From MWFE01 sp964481075 (lineage in GTDB: Bacteria > Bacteroidota > Bacteroidia > Bacteroidales > Tenuifilaceae): a stretch of DNA of 13,151 bases. Location: positions 1-13,151 of the forward strand of contig CAYZSD010000096.1 in assembly GCA_964481075.1 (NCBI GenBank), read 5' to 3'. Within the stretch, counting starts at the first letter, position 1. The number at the start of each line of letters is the position of its first letter. The notes under the pieces are model-generated. The model ran no database searches and was not told the DNA's origin. It saw nothing but the letters and a program-made list of their open reading frames with translations. The position numbers were made by a program, and so were the translations under genes. Below, piece by piece: positions 1 through 5,382 of this stretch.

Positions 1-267
1 GTGCTTATCAATCCCATCTTGCAACAACTGATGAATGATATGGTGCATCATCACTGTTTTACCAACCCTTCGGGGGCCCATAAGCACAACAGCCCGTTTC
101 ACCTCAATTTCCACAACCAATGGATAGCAAAGGTCAAAATAGAGCCTTCGCTGCATAGCATTATAATCCTCATCGATTGATCCTGAAACCCACCAGGGAT
201 TTTCGAATTTCAATCGGTCAAGAACCAGTTCCTGACTAATCGGTTTTAGTTTTATAACTTTTGCCAT
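1..267 (-). CDS. AAA-family ATPase (AAA_14-like), N-terminal fragment cut by window edge
   Basis: An open frame of 89 codons runs from an ATG at 267 to the window edge and continues beyond it. I translated it by hand. Seen: a Walker A motif GPRRVGKT at residues 64-71, preceded by hydrophobic AVVLM and followed by a helix VMMHHIIHQLLQDG. The N-terminal part (about 1-55) holds FENPWWVSG and a tyrosine/arginine-rich stretch. This layout, with Walker A near residue 65 in the GpRrvGKT form, is typical of the stand-alone bacterial AAA_14 ATPases that often carry a C-terminal DUF4143 domain. The family is common in Bacteroidota accessory regions and has no firm function. Walker B, sensor and C-terminal domains lie outside the window, so the full architecture is unknown. 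The gene has its own good promoter upstream (316-346), so it is probably a separate transcription unit from the nuclease gene before it. Confidence 0.85.
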   Translation of the reverse strand, partial: MAKVIKLKPISQELVLDRLKFENPWWVSGSIDEDYNAMQRRLYFDLCYPLVVEIEVKRAVVLMGPRRVGKTVMMHHIIHQLLQDGIDKH

Positions 268-298
268 TTTGCACTAAAATGTTAATATAATGTATTCC

Positions 299-346
299 CA
301 AATATACTATTTTGACAAATATAGTGCCTTTTATGAAGAAAATCAA
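299..346 (-). promoter_or_regulatory. Bacteroidetes-type promoter for the AAA ATPase gene
   Basis: On the minus strand there is a TTTG at 343-346, a 19-nt spacer, and a TATATTTG at 316-323. This fits the Bacteroidetes primary sigma consensus (TTTG, about 19 nt, TAnnTTTG). A second identical TATATTTG lies at 299-306, 17 bp closer to the gene, without an equally good -33 partner. The start codon at 267 would give a leader of roughly 40 nt from the upstream motif. Transcription from it is inferred, not shown. Confidence 0.6.
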
Positions 347-432
347 ATAATGGTGTGTTATTTCAATACATTTATTGTTGTGGAGATAATTTGGTAATCA
401 AAAAGATTTAATTATAGTTGATTATCTGATTT

Positions 433-957
433 TCACCCATCCAACCTATCCCCACAAAATTCCTTTCGGTCGCAGGTTTTGCAATGGTCGCCTCGCCAAA
501 CTGTATCGAACTGGGTGATGGCGTTTTCGACAATTTCTGGGTCGTTGGTGAGGATGCCCGCCTCGAAGTTACGACGATTGGCGCTTTTCATGCCAATGCC
601 AGCACCGGTGAGATTGGCGGAGCCAATATAGGCGGTTTGTAAATCGAAGATGAACAGTTTGAAATGCACCCTTGGGCATAATGCCCTCTCTAGCCCCTTG
701 GCAAGGTTTGGGTACTTATCGAAATCCTTGCGGAACAGGGGGCCAGGTTCCTTGGCATGGAGCAACCTTACGTTTGCCTTACGGGCAACCAGCTTGGAAA
801 GTAGGCCCAAAAAAGGGATGGTGCTGTTGCCTTCCTTAATGAATAGATCCTTTATATCGGCGGTTCCAATCCACAGCTCACGCTTCACCGAGGCTGCCTG
901 CTGTAGTACCCTGGTGTAGTGCTGCTCGTTCTGGATGTATTCGATGAATGGGGGCAT
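433..957 (-). CDS. Phospholipase D-like nuclease, single HKD motif
   Basis: 174-residue PLD-superfamily protein. Seen: one HKD motif, H98-F-K100-x4-D105-x6-G112-S113-x-N115, with the usual hydrophobic strand between (LFIF) and the tail NLTGAG. Proteins of this size with a single HKD act as dimers in the Nuc/BfiI group, where the two motifs build one active site, and they cleave phosphodiester bonds of nucleic acid. The C terminus has three cysteines (C159-x2-C162-x5-C168) after the fold, which could bind a metal; that is inference. No signal peptide is seen, so it is probably cytoplasmic. The start ATG at 957 is supported by an in-frame stop a few codons upstream. No clear ribosome binding site is seen, which is normal in Bacteroidota. 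It lies 80 bp after the AlbA_2/ATPase gene in the same direction and could share its transcript. DNA or RNA nuclease activity is likely; the biological role is open. Confidence 0.85.
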   Translation of the reverse strand: MPPFIEYIQNEQHYTRVLQQAASVKRELWIGTADIKDLFIKEGNSTIPFLGLLSKLVARKANVRLLHAKEPGPLFRKDFDKYPNLAKGLERALCPRVHFKLFIFDLQTAYIGSANLTGAGIGMKSANRRNFEAGILTNDPEIVENAITQFDTVWRGDHCKTCDRKEFCGDRLDG

Positions 958-968
958 TCGCTTTAGAT

Positions 969-990
969 TTTCAGTGAACTTTCAGTGAAC
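969..990. repeat. 11-bp tandem direct repeat upstream of the PLD gene
   Basis: Two exact adjacent copies of TTTCAGTGAAC lie at 969-979 and 980-990, 12 bp upstream of the PLD start codon. Each copy contains the odd-length palindrome TTCAGTGAA, so the site offers two inverted half-site pairs one helical turn apart (11 bp). It could be an operator or a chance duplication. Confidence 0.6.
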
Positions 991-1037
991 TTTCTCCAAA
1001 CATTTTTTAAAACAATTCTCCGAACTTTATACCGATA

Positions 1038-2471
1038 TTAACTATCAATAATTTCCCAGTGGCCACCTTTATCGGGGCCAATGCGTTTAATTATTTCTTC
1101 TGATTTAAGTTTTTGGATATGATACTCAACACCTTTTTCAGTTATACCAATCCGATGTGCTAATTCAGTAGTTGTAATGAACTTATTTTCAATAATAGCC
1201 CTAATGATTTTCTCCCTAGTTTTCTCCCTAGTTTTCTCCCTAGTTTTCTCCCTAGTTTTCTCCGAATCGTCTTTTTCGATGGTCTCCGATGTTAAATAAA
1301 ACTTCACTATGGTATAATCAGTCCCCGGTTCAAATTCAACCGAACCTTTACCAAAGGTTTTCCAGCCGTTTATAATCTTATCGAAACCAAACCCAGCATT
1401 CTCGGCAAGCTTTACTAATCGGAAAAGTTTTGCGATTATCTGGTTTCTGGGTAGCGAGATATCTGTTTTGAGTAATTCCTTAAGAGGTTTGGGTAAACCA
1501 CCTGGATTGAAGAATTCGATATGGTTTGAAAAAATCCGTACTCTTGGCTTTGCAGGGCTAAAGTAGTCGGCATGCATCAGCATATTTACCGTTGCTTCAC
1601 GAAGCGATTCTATATACGGATACTCCTCGGATGCAAAACCCTCTTTGGTTAACGCAAAAGGCTTATCAATCTTTTGGTTAACCCTTTCGAAAACGCTAAA
1701 GTAGTACTCCCAAATATTGTCCTGTTCGGCTAGTCGGTATGTATATCGAACCGATGCATCGGTATATGAGGTTCCCGGTATTTCGAGCAGATCAATTCGA
1801 AAATCTGGGAAATGTTGGGAAATCTTTTCCTGCTTACCCAGGAAGAGCAATCCGCCGTAGGTAAGATTTTCATTCACTATTATCCCTGTTTTGGTGAGAA
1901 ACTCAGGGGTAAGGAGTTTATTGTACGACAAGTTTTTATTGAACCTAGCCATATAATCGCGATAGCGCTCCACCGAGTTTTGGTTAAGGTCATTAATTGA
2001 ACTATTTTGTACAATCTCAGATGTTTTGGTACCAAAAGCCCGATCGCGAAACATTGCATCAACCTCAGCTTTTGTTGCTCTTATATCGGCACTACCAACT
2101 CGTATAAAAGTGTTTTCGGGACTATTGAAATAAACAGGCTTCTGATTTGATAATGGTATGTAGCAACCCAGCACCTTTAATCCACCAAAATCCCATCTCT
2201 CTAAGGTTGGTCGTATTAACGAGTTGAATTTTTGTTGCCCCGAAAGAGTATTGTTAATATCCTGCTCAAACTTTTCGAGGTTATCAATTCCATTAATAAT
2301 GAATTTTTTACCCTCTTGTTTAATTCCAAAAAGTATCCAGCCCCCATTGGTGTTTGAAAAAGCGCTAACCGTTTCCCAAATATTTTTAGGTAGTTCCGAT
2401 TTTGCCTCTTTCACCTCAAAATCTTCCCATTCAAGGTCGTTAATTCGTTTAATTAATTGATCTTTGGTCAT
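1038..2471 (-). CDS. AlbA_2 (Schlafen-type) domain / GHKL-like ATP-binding protein with C-terminal winged helix
   Basis: I chose the ATG at 2471 (477 residues); a TTG two codons upstream is the other possible start. Domains seen: AlbA_2/Schlafen-like N terminus, about residues 11-133, with the core FSNTNGGWILFGI at 38-50; a middle region; a RecG-C-terminal-like GHKL ATPase segment (HATPase_c_4) with REATVNMLMHADY at 291-303, FFNPGGLP at 320-327 and AGFGFDKI at 359-366; a KTRE repeat linker at 405-421; and a winged helix at 422-477 (TTELAHRIGITEKGVEYHIQKLK). The family is often labelled 'transcriptional regulator' or 'ATP-dependent DNA helicase' on weak grounds; it has no helicase motor. AlbA_2 proteins are thought to bind nucleic acid, and eukaryotic Schlafen relatives cleave tRNA; whether this one does is unknown. 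It follows the WYL gene by about 90 bp and precedes the PLD nuclease by 80 bp, all in the same direction. The role is likely regulatory or defensive. Confidence 0.88.
   Translation of the reverse strand: MTKDQLIKRINDLEWEDFEVKEAKSELPKNIWETVSAFSNTNGGWILFGIKQEGKKFIINGIDNLEKFEQDINNTLSGQQKFNSLIRPTLERWDFGGLKVLGCYIPLSNQKPVYFNSPENTFIRVGSADIRATKAEVDAMFRDRAFGTKTSEIVQNSSINDLNQNSVERYRDYMARFNKNLSYNKLLTPEFLTKTGIIVNENLTYGGLLFLGKQEKISQHFPDFRIDLLEIPGTSYTDASVRYTYRLAEQDNIWEYYFSVFERVNQKIDKPFALTKEGFASEEYPYIESLREATVNMLMHADYFSPAKPRVRIFSNHIEFFNPGGLPKPLKELLKTDISLPRNQIIAKLFRLVKLAENAGFGFDKIINGWKTFGKGSVEFEPGTDYTIVKFYLTSETIEKDDSEKTREKTREKTREKTREKIIRAIIENKFITTTELAHRIGITEKGVEYHIQKLKSEEIIKRIGPDKGGHWEIIDS
1208..1263 (-). repeat. 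In-frame 12-bp tandem repeat (KTRE linker)
   Basis: On the plus strand the unit ttttctccctag is repeated exactly four times (1208-1255), followed by 8 bp of a fifth copy. Read on the minus strand it encodes repeats of the tetrapeptide K-T-R-E. Because the unit is 12 bp, gain or loss of copies changes linker length by four residues without a frameshift. The linker joins the ATPase segment to the winged helix and should form a charged, probably helical spacer. Confidence 0.95.
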
Positions 2472-2562
2472 TTTCAATTATTTTTCAACAAAATTTTAAA
2501 ATAACAAAAAAAATAGGGATTGATGCTTTTCAAGTGTTTCCTCACAAAACAACATAAAAATC

Positions 2563-3459
2563 TCACTCATACCTGTCAGACACCTCTTCGTAAATTCCTT
2601 TGATATCTTTCGCTAGAGATTTCGGTTCCAAAACCTTTACCCTCTCACCATGAGAAAGGATTTCCATGACAAAATCCTCGGTGATATAAACTATCAGTCT
2701 AACCCTTAGTTCTTCCTCATTGTCAATCAGAACTTCCTGCGAATCGTGCAGGGGTAACGATTTGATGTACCGCCCTTGATAAGGAGTAAAGGAGAGGATT
2801 ACCTCCGATGGACTTTCGGAATTGGGGGCAATTATGCCAAAGCAGTGGCGGTAGTACTCGCTAACATTAAACCCGTTGGGTTTAAAACGTTTATTTGTGA
2901 TATCGAGGTCGCTGAGCCTGTCCAAACCAAAGGATTTTACTTGATTATCCTTCAAGTCCTTCCCCACCACATACCATCGGTTTCGGAACTCTTTTAGGGC
3001 ATAAGGCTCGATGATTCGCTCGGATATGTCCTCGTTCCAGAACTTGTAGTAGGTAAACTCAATCACCAGATTGTTTCTGATAGCATGAAGTAGCCCGTTG
3101 AAATTCTCTGTCCCTTGCGGTCGGCGATTCTCAAAGTGGATGTACTGCGATATACGCTCTGTGGTATTCAGGGCATTAAACGTATCGAAGGCCTCAAGCA
3201 TTCGCTGGCCGAGCTGGTCGTCATGCTCATTGGCAATGTAGTAAACCTTATTTGTAAAATCGAACCTTATCTCAATCTTGTGAATATGATCAATATCCTT
3301 GATATCGCGTTGAAAAGTGCGCTGCGAGATGCTGTAGTCATACCCATCAATATCGCCCTGATTCTGCAGGAAGAAGTTAATATCCTCGTAGGATGCTGGT
3401 CCACGCCTTAGCTTACTGATAATTAGCCCGTAACGGGCTATGGATTCCCTTTTCGACAT
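2563..3459 (-). CDS. wHTH-WYL-WCX transcriptional regulator
   Basis: I chose the ATG at 3459 (298 residues, MSKRES...). The frame stays open to a TTG at 3579, but that extension overlaps the preceding gene, shows no domain, and would place the start upstream of a plausible -10-type motif at 3482-3489. Seen: an N-terminal winged helix with recognition helix SISQRTFQRDIKDI at 43-56; a WYL domain about 121-180 with IEFTYYKF (133-140), RWYVVG (151-156, WYV in place of WYL) and FGLDRLSDL (167-175); and a C-terminal WCX-like part about 205-298. The layout matches regulators such as CapW and BrxR, which dimerise, bind operator palindromes and control defence genes; the WYL domain is thought to sense a nucleic acid or nucleotide ligand. 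It lies between the PcfJ and AlbA_2 genes in the same direction and may control one or both. The function as regulator is well supported; the target is inferred. Confidence 0.9.
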   Translation of the reverse strand: MSKRESIARYGLIISKLRRGPASYEDINFFLQNQGDIDGYDYSISQRTFQRDIKDIDHIHKIEIRFDFTNKVYYIANEHDDQLGQRMLEAFDTFNALNTTERISQYIHFENRRPQGTENFNGLLHAIRNNLVIEFTYYKFWNEDISERIIEPYALKEFRNRWYVVGKDLKDNQVKSFGLDRLSDLDITNKRFKPNGFNVSEYYRHCFGIIAPNSESPSEVILSFTPYQGRYIKSLPLHDSQEVLIDNEEELRVRLIVYITEDFVMEILSHGERVKVLEPKSLAKDIKGIYEEVSDRYE

Positions 3460-3481
3460 GGCAATGCATATTAGTTTACCC

Positions 3482-3489
3482 CAAAGATA
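3482..3489 (-). promoter_or_regulatory. -7 promoter motif for the WYL gene
   Basis: TATCTTTG on the minus strand matches TAnnTTTG and lies 22 bp upstream of the ATG at 3459. No TTTG is found at the expected -33 distance, so the promoter is weak or activator-dependent. It supports the 3459 start and suggests that the WYL gene can be transcribed separately from the PcfJ gene. Confidence 0.4.
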
Positions 3490-3523
3490 GCCAGAAAAAC
3501 GACAATACGTGGCGTTTTTAATG

Positions 3524-4726
3524 TTAGTTACCAGTCTTCTCGAAAAAATCATCGAAAAGGGTTGGTCCATTATGAACAATCACCTTTCGTTTTCGTCCTT
3601 TAGGTGAGTTCATAAAAAAAAAGGACTGAGCATTAATTGTTGATATGGCACTTATTACTTTGTTAATTACGCTTGTGGGTACAGCTTTGTTGCTTACCCC
3701 TCTAATCTCCTTAATCTGAAAACGTCTCTGCTTGCTGTTCTTCACGATCTCAACCGTTGCCGAAGTTTCAAGCTTAACATGTAGAAAGAAAGATTTCTTG
3801 GCTAACATCTTATCCACATATCCACCTACGCAGTGGCTCATCCTCCTACCCTCTTTAACAAGATCTTCTGGAGTTTTAATGAGATTCATTCCCTTAGGGA
3901 GAGAAAGTGTGCCGAAGTAAATGGACTTTTTCTGCATCTCTTCAAATTCGGATAGGCTAACTGCCTTCTCGGCAAAGGTGGAATACTGCCTAACCAGCTC
4001 GATGCAAGACTCGAAAGTCCCATCGACCTTAACATAACATGATTTCCTGAAGTTGAATTTATCCTCCTTATCCAGTAGCGAGATATTCTTGATTACCTTA
4101 TCATCGGAAAGAAAACAGTTAAGCCTCACCCCCATCTTAAAGCTAAGATTTACAATCCGAAAAAATGGGTAGCTATAATTAAATCGATTGGTTAATACCG
4201 TAATATTTTCTAGGGTATTCTGCTCATTTTCGGTAACCATAAGCAGAAGTATGGCTATTTTTATCTTATCCCATGAATCGAAGTACAAATTAGTGAGCAC
4301 ATGACGAAAAAAAAGCTTTGGGGCAACCTTGGCAGAAAGTTCATTTCCAAGAATAAAACTTGCCAAACTGGCAGGATTAGTTATTCGCAAAAGAGCAACC
4401 TGCTCAAGAATTGTTTTTTCCAGGAAAAGTTGAGGGTTGGGCATTGACTTGGTGAGCCAATCAACTCCCAGTGCCTCGCAAAAAGCGGGGCTATTCTTCA
4501 AAGGTATTCTATACTTATCAATACAATCGACAAGCTTCAAATAGTTTTCCCTTGAGTTAATCTCAAAGGTTAGTCTCTGGCTATCGGTAAAGGAGTCGTT
4601 CTCCCAAAATATCCATTTTGTTGTATCGCCCTTCCTGACATAGCCATAGCTTAAGCTGGGCAATGCAGATGTTTTCGATTGATTTACAAGGGTATTCATT
4701 GCAGGAAAATTCAAAAAATATCGCAT
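3524..4726 (-). CDS. PcfJ-domain protein
   Basis: 400 residues from the ATG at 4726; a second ATG at 4699 (MNTLVNQSK) is also possible, and a TTG lies just upstream. Seen: the signature of the PcfJ-like family at residues 292-303, EGRRMSHCVGGY, with the conserved H-C-V-G-x-Y core, followed by a strand-rich segment (FFLHVK, ATVEIVKNSKQRRFQIKEIRGVSNKAVP). The N-terminal 250 residues are mostly helical and I recognise no domain there. The C-terminal tail is basic (KGRKRK) and ends in FDDFFEKTGN. PcfJ was named from a conjugative plasmid of Enterococcus, and homologues are found on plasmids, phages and integrated elements in many phyla. The biochemical function is unknown; the invariant Cys/His suggests an enzyme, but that is inference. 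No signal peptide or membrane segment is seen. It stands 64 bp upstream of the WYL gene in the same direction, which suggests an accessory or mobile origin for the cluster. Confidence 0.82.
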   Translation of the reverse strand: MRYFLNFPAMNTLVNQSKTSALPSLSYGYVRKGDTTKWIFWENDSFTDSQRLTFEINSRENYLKLVDCIDKYRIPLKNSPAFCEALGVDWLTKSMPNPQLFLEKTILEQVALLRITNPASLASFILGNELSAKVAPKLFFRHVLTNLYFDSWDKIKIAILLLMVTENEQNTLENITVLTNRFNYSYPFFRIVNLSFKMGVRLNCFLSDDKVIKNISLLDKEDKFNFRKSCYVKVDGTFESCIELVRQYSTFAEKAVSLSEFEEMQKKSIYFGTLSLPKGMNLIKTPEDLVKEGRRMSHCVGGYVDKMLAKKSFFLHVKLETSATVEIVKNSKQRRFQIKEIRGVSNKAVPTSVINKVISAISTINAQSFFFMNSPKGRKRKVIVHNGPTLFDDFFEKTGN

Positions 4727-4882
4727 CAAAATATAGTAATATTTCAGCCATTTTTTTTGGGGAGGAGTTTAAAAGATATCAACAATCGTTGAAGTTGAAA
4801 CGAACTATTTTTTTTCAGATTGTTTGGATTTCTTAAAAGCTAAAGCCTTTTTTTTTGAGCAAAACTGAGGGAAAATCATAAT

Positions 4883-4922
4883 AAAAAAAACGCAACCAAT
4901 TAATAATTAACTGATTGCGTTT
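4883..4922 (-). terminator. Rho-independent terminator, distal end of tRNA locus
   Basis: AAACGCAACCAATTAA (4888-4903) pairs with TTAACTGATTGCGTTT (4907-4922), with two G-U pairs when read as RNA. On the minus strand the hairpin is followed by a run of eight T (4883-4890). There is no T-run on the plus side, so it serves minus-strand transcripts coming through the tRNA-Pro remnant. From here back to 4727 I see no gene or motif. Confidence 0.8.
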
Positions 4923-4930
4923 CATGTAAG

Positions 4931-4997
4931 TCGGGGTGGCAGGATTGGCTTCGCCGAACTCGAGCCAAAGAACGGCTCTCGGTTCAAACCTGCGACC
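4931..4997 (-). pseudogene. tRNA-Pro 3'-half remnant with insert in the T-loop
   Basis: Positions 4931-4946 are identical to the acceptor 3' strand, T-stem and part of the T-loop of the intact tRNA-Pro at 5051-5125 (first 16 bases from the 3' end). Positions 4986-4997 resume the match (one difference) through the other T-stem strand. Between them lie about 38 bases (4947-4984) that interrupt the T-loop. The insert holds a short hairpin GGC-TTC-GCC and an imperfect inverted repeat (GAACTCGAGCC against GGCTCTCGGTTC). The anticodon arm, D-arm and 5' acceptor strand are missing, so it cannot be a functional tRNA. It lies downstream of the intact tRNA-Pro, between two terminators. It could be a duplication carrying a palindromic element or an old tRNA 3'-end attachment site. 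Confidence 0.75.
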
Positions 4998-5010
4998 ACA
5001 TGCGTATGAA

Positions 5011-5044
5011 AAGAAAAAGGGAACACCGAACTGGCATTCCCTTT
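5011..5044 (-). terminator. Rho-independent terminator after tRNA-Pro
   Basis: AAAGGGAA (5016-5023) and TTCCCTTT (5037-5044) form an 8-bp perfect stem with a 13-nt loop. On the minus strand it is followed by TTTTTCTTTT. It begins 7 nt after the tRNA-Pro discriminator base. Confidence 0.75.
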
Positions 5045-5050
5045 GTGTTG

Positions 5051-5125
5051 TCGGGGTGGCAGGATTCGAACCTGCGACCCCCTGGTCCCAAACCAGGTGC
5101 GCTAACCGGACTGCGCTACACCCCG
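5051..5125 (-). tRNA. tRNA-Pro (anticodon TGG)
   Basis: Full cloverleaf, 75 nt including discriminator A. Acceptor CGGGGTG pairs with CACCCCG. The D-stem is GCGC/GCGC. The anticodon stem CCTGG/CCAGG holds the loop TTTGGGA with anticodon TGG. The T-stem is GCAGG/CCTGC with loop TTCGAAT. No CCA is encoded, so the end is added after transcription. It follows tRNA-Ser by 10 bp on the same strand and shares its promoter. Confidence 0.97.
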
Positions 5126-5135
5126 AAAACTGATG

Positions 5136-5222
5136 CGGTGAGGGGGGGATTCGAACCCCCGGTACCCTTTCGAGTACGGCAGTTTAGCAAACTGCTGGTT
5201 TCAGCCACTCACCCACCTCACC
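5136..5222 (-). tRNA. tRNA-Ser (anticodon GCT)
   Basis: Full class II tRNA, 87 nt including discriminator G. Acceptor GGTGAGG pairs with CCTCACC. The anticodon stem GCAGT/ACTGC holds the loop TTGCTAA with anticodon GCT. A long variable arm forms GTAC/GTAC. The T-stem is GGGGG/CCCCC with loop TTCGAAT. CCA is not encoded. It is the first intact tRNA after the promoter at 5337-5367. Confidence 0.97.
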
Positions 5223-5240
5223 AAATATTTTAAAGACCAA

Positions 5241-5312
5241 TCGAGTATGGCAGTTTATCCGCCAACCGGCGGATGGTTTCAGCTCTGTCTGCCGTCAGGC
5301 AGGCACCTCACC
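5241..5312 (-). pseudogene. tRNA-Ser remnant with two palindromic inserts
   Basis: Blocks of the neighbouring tRNA-Ser recur in the same order. The 5' end GGTGAGGTG comes first, then GCTGAAACCA (D-arm end), then TAAACTGCC-TACTCGA (anticodon 3' strand and variable arm) with one base change. Between the first two blocks the D-arm is replaced by a palindrome at 5286-5305 (TGTCTGCC-gtca-GGCAGGCA). Between the last two blocks the anticodon 5' stem and loop are replaced by a perfect 7-bp palindrome at 5257-5274 (ATCCGCC-aacc-GGCGGAT). The T-arm and 3' acceptor are absent. It lies 18 bp upstream of the intact gene and downstream of the promoter, so it is probably transcribed as the leader of the tRNA transcript. 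Confidence 0.8.
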
Positions 5313-5336
5313 AAAATTCTTTCGCTGAAAGCGGGG

Positions 5337-5367
5337 CAAAAGTATAAAATCTATTCGAAATAGCAAA
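5337..5367 (-). promoter_or_regulatory. Promoter of the tRNA locus
   Basis: On the minus strand TTTG (5364-5367), a 19-nt spacer and TACTTTTG (5337-5344) fit the Bacteroidetes consensus exactly. It lies 15 bp beyond the stop codon of the protease gene. The predicted start near 5330 precedes the tRNA-Ser remnant, so remnant, tRNA-Ser and tRNA-Pro should form one transcript. Confidence 0.7.
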
Positions 5368-5382
5368 TATTTATTGAATTTT

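Noticed and set aside
1208..1263. Short repeats as a CRISPR array
   Set aside because: Units are adjacent with no spacers and lie in frame inside a protein gene.
3460..3579. 40-residue N-terminal extension of the WYL protein from a TTG start
   Set aside because: It overlaps the PcfJ gene, has no domain character and would start upstream of the TATCTTTG motif; ATG 3459 fits better.
5136..5222. Active integrative element at the tRNA-Ser or tRNA-Pro genes
   Set aside because: No integrase, excisionase or long insert is present between the tRNA copies; only short remnants separated by tens of bases.
4936..5233. Two open frames of 65 and 77 codons on the plus strand
   Set aside because: They are antisense translations of the tRNA-Pro, tRNA-Ser and their remnants (for example FEPATPWSQ from tRNA-Pro), a known source of false genes.
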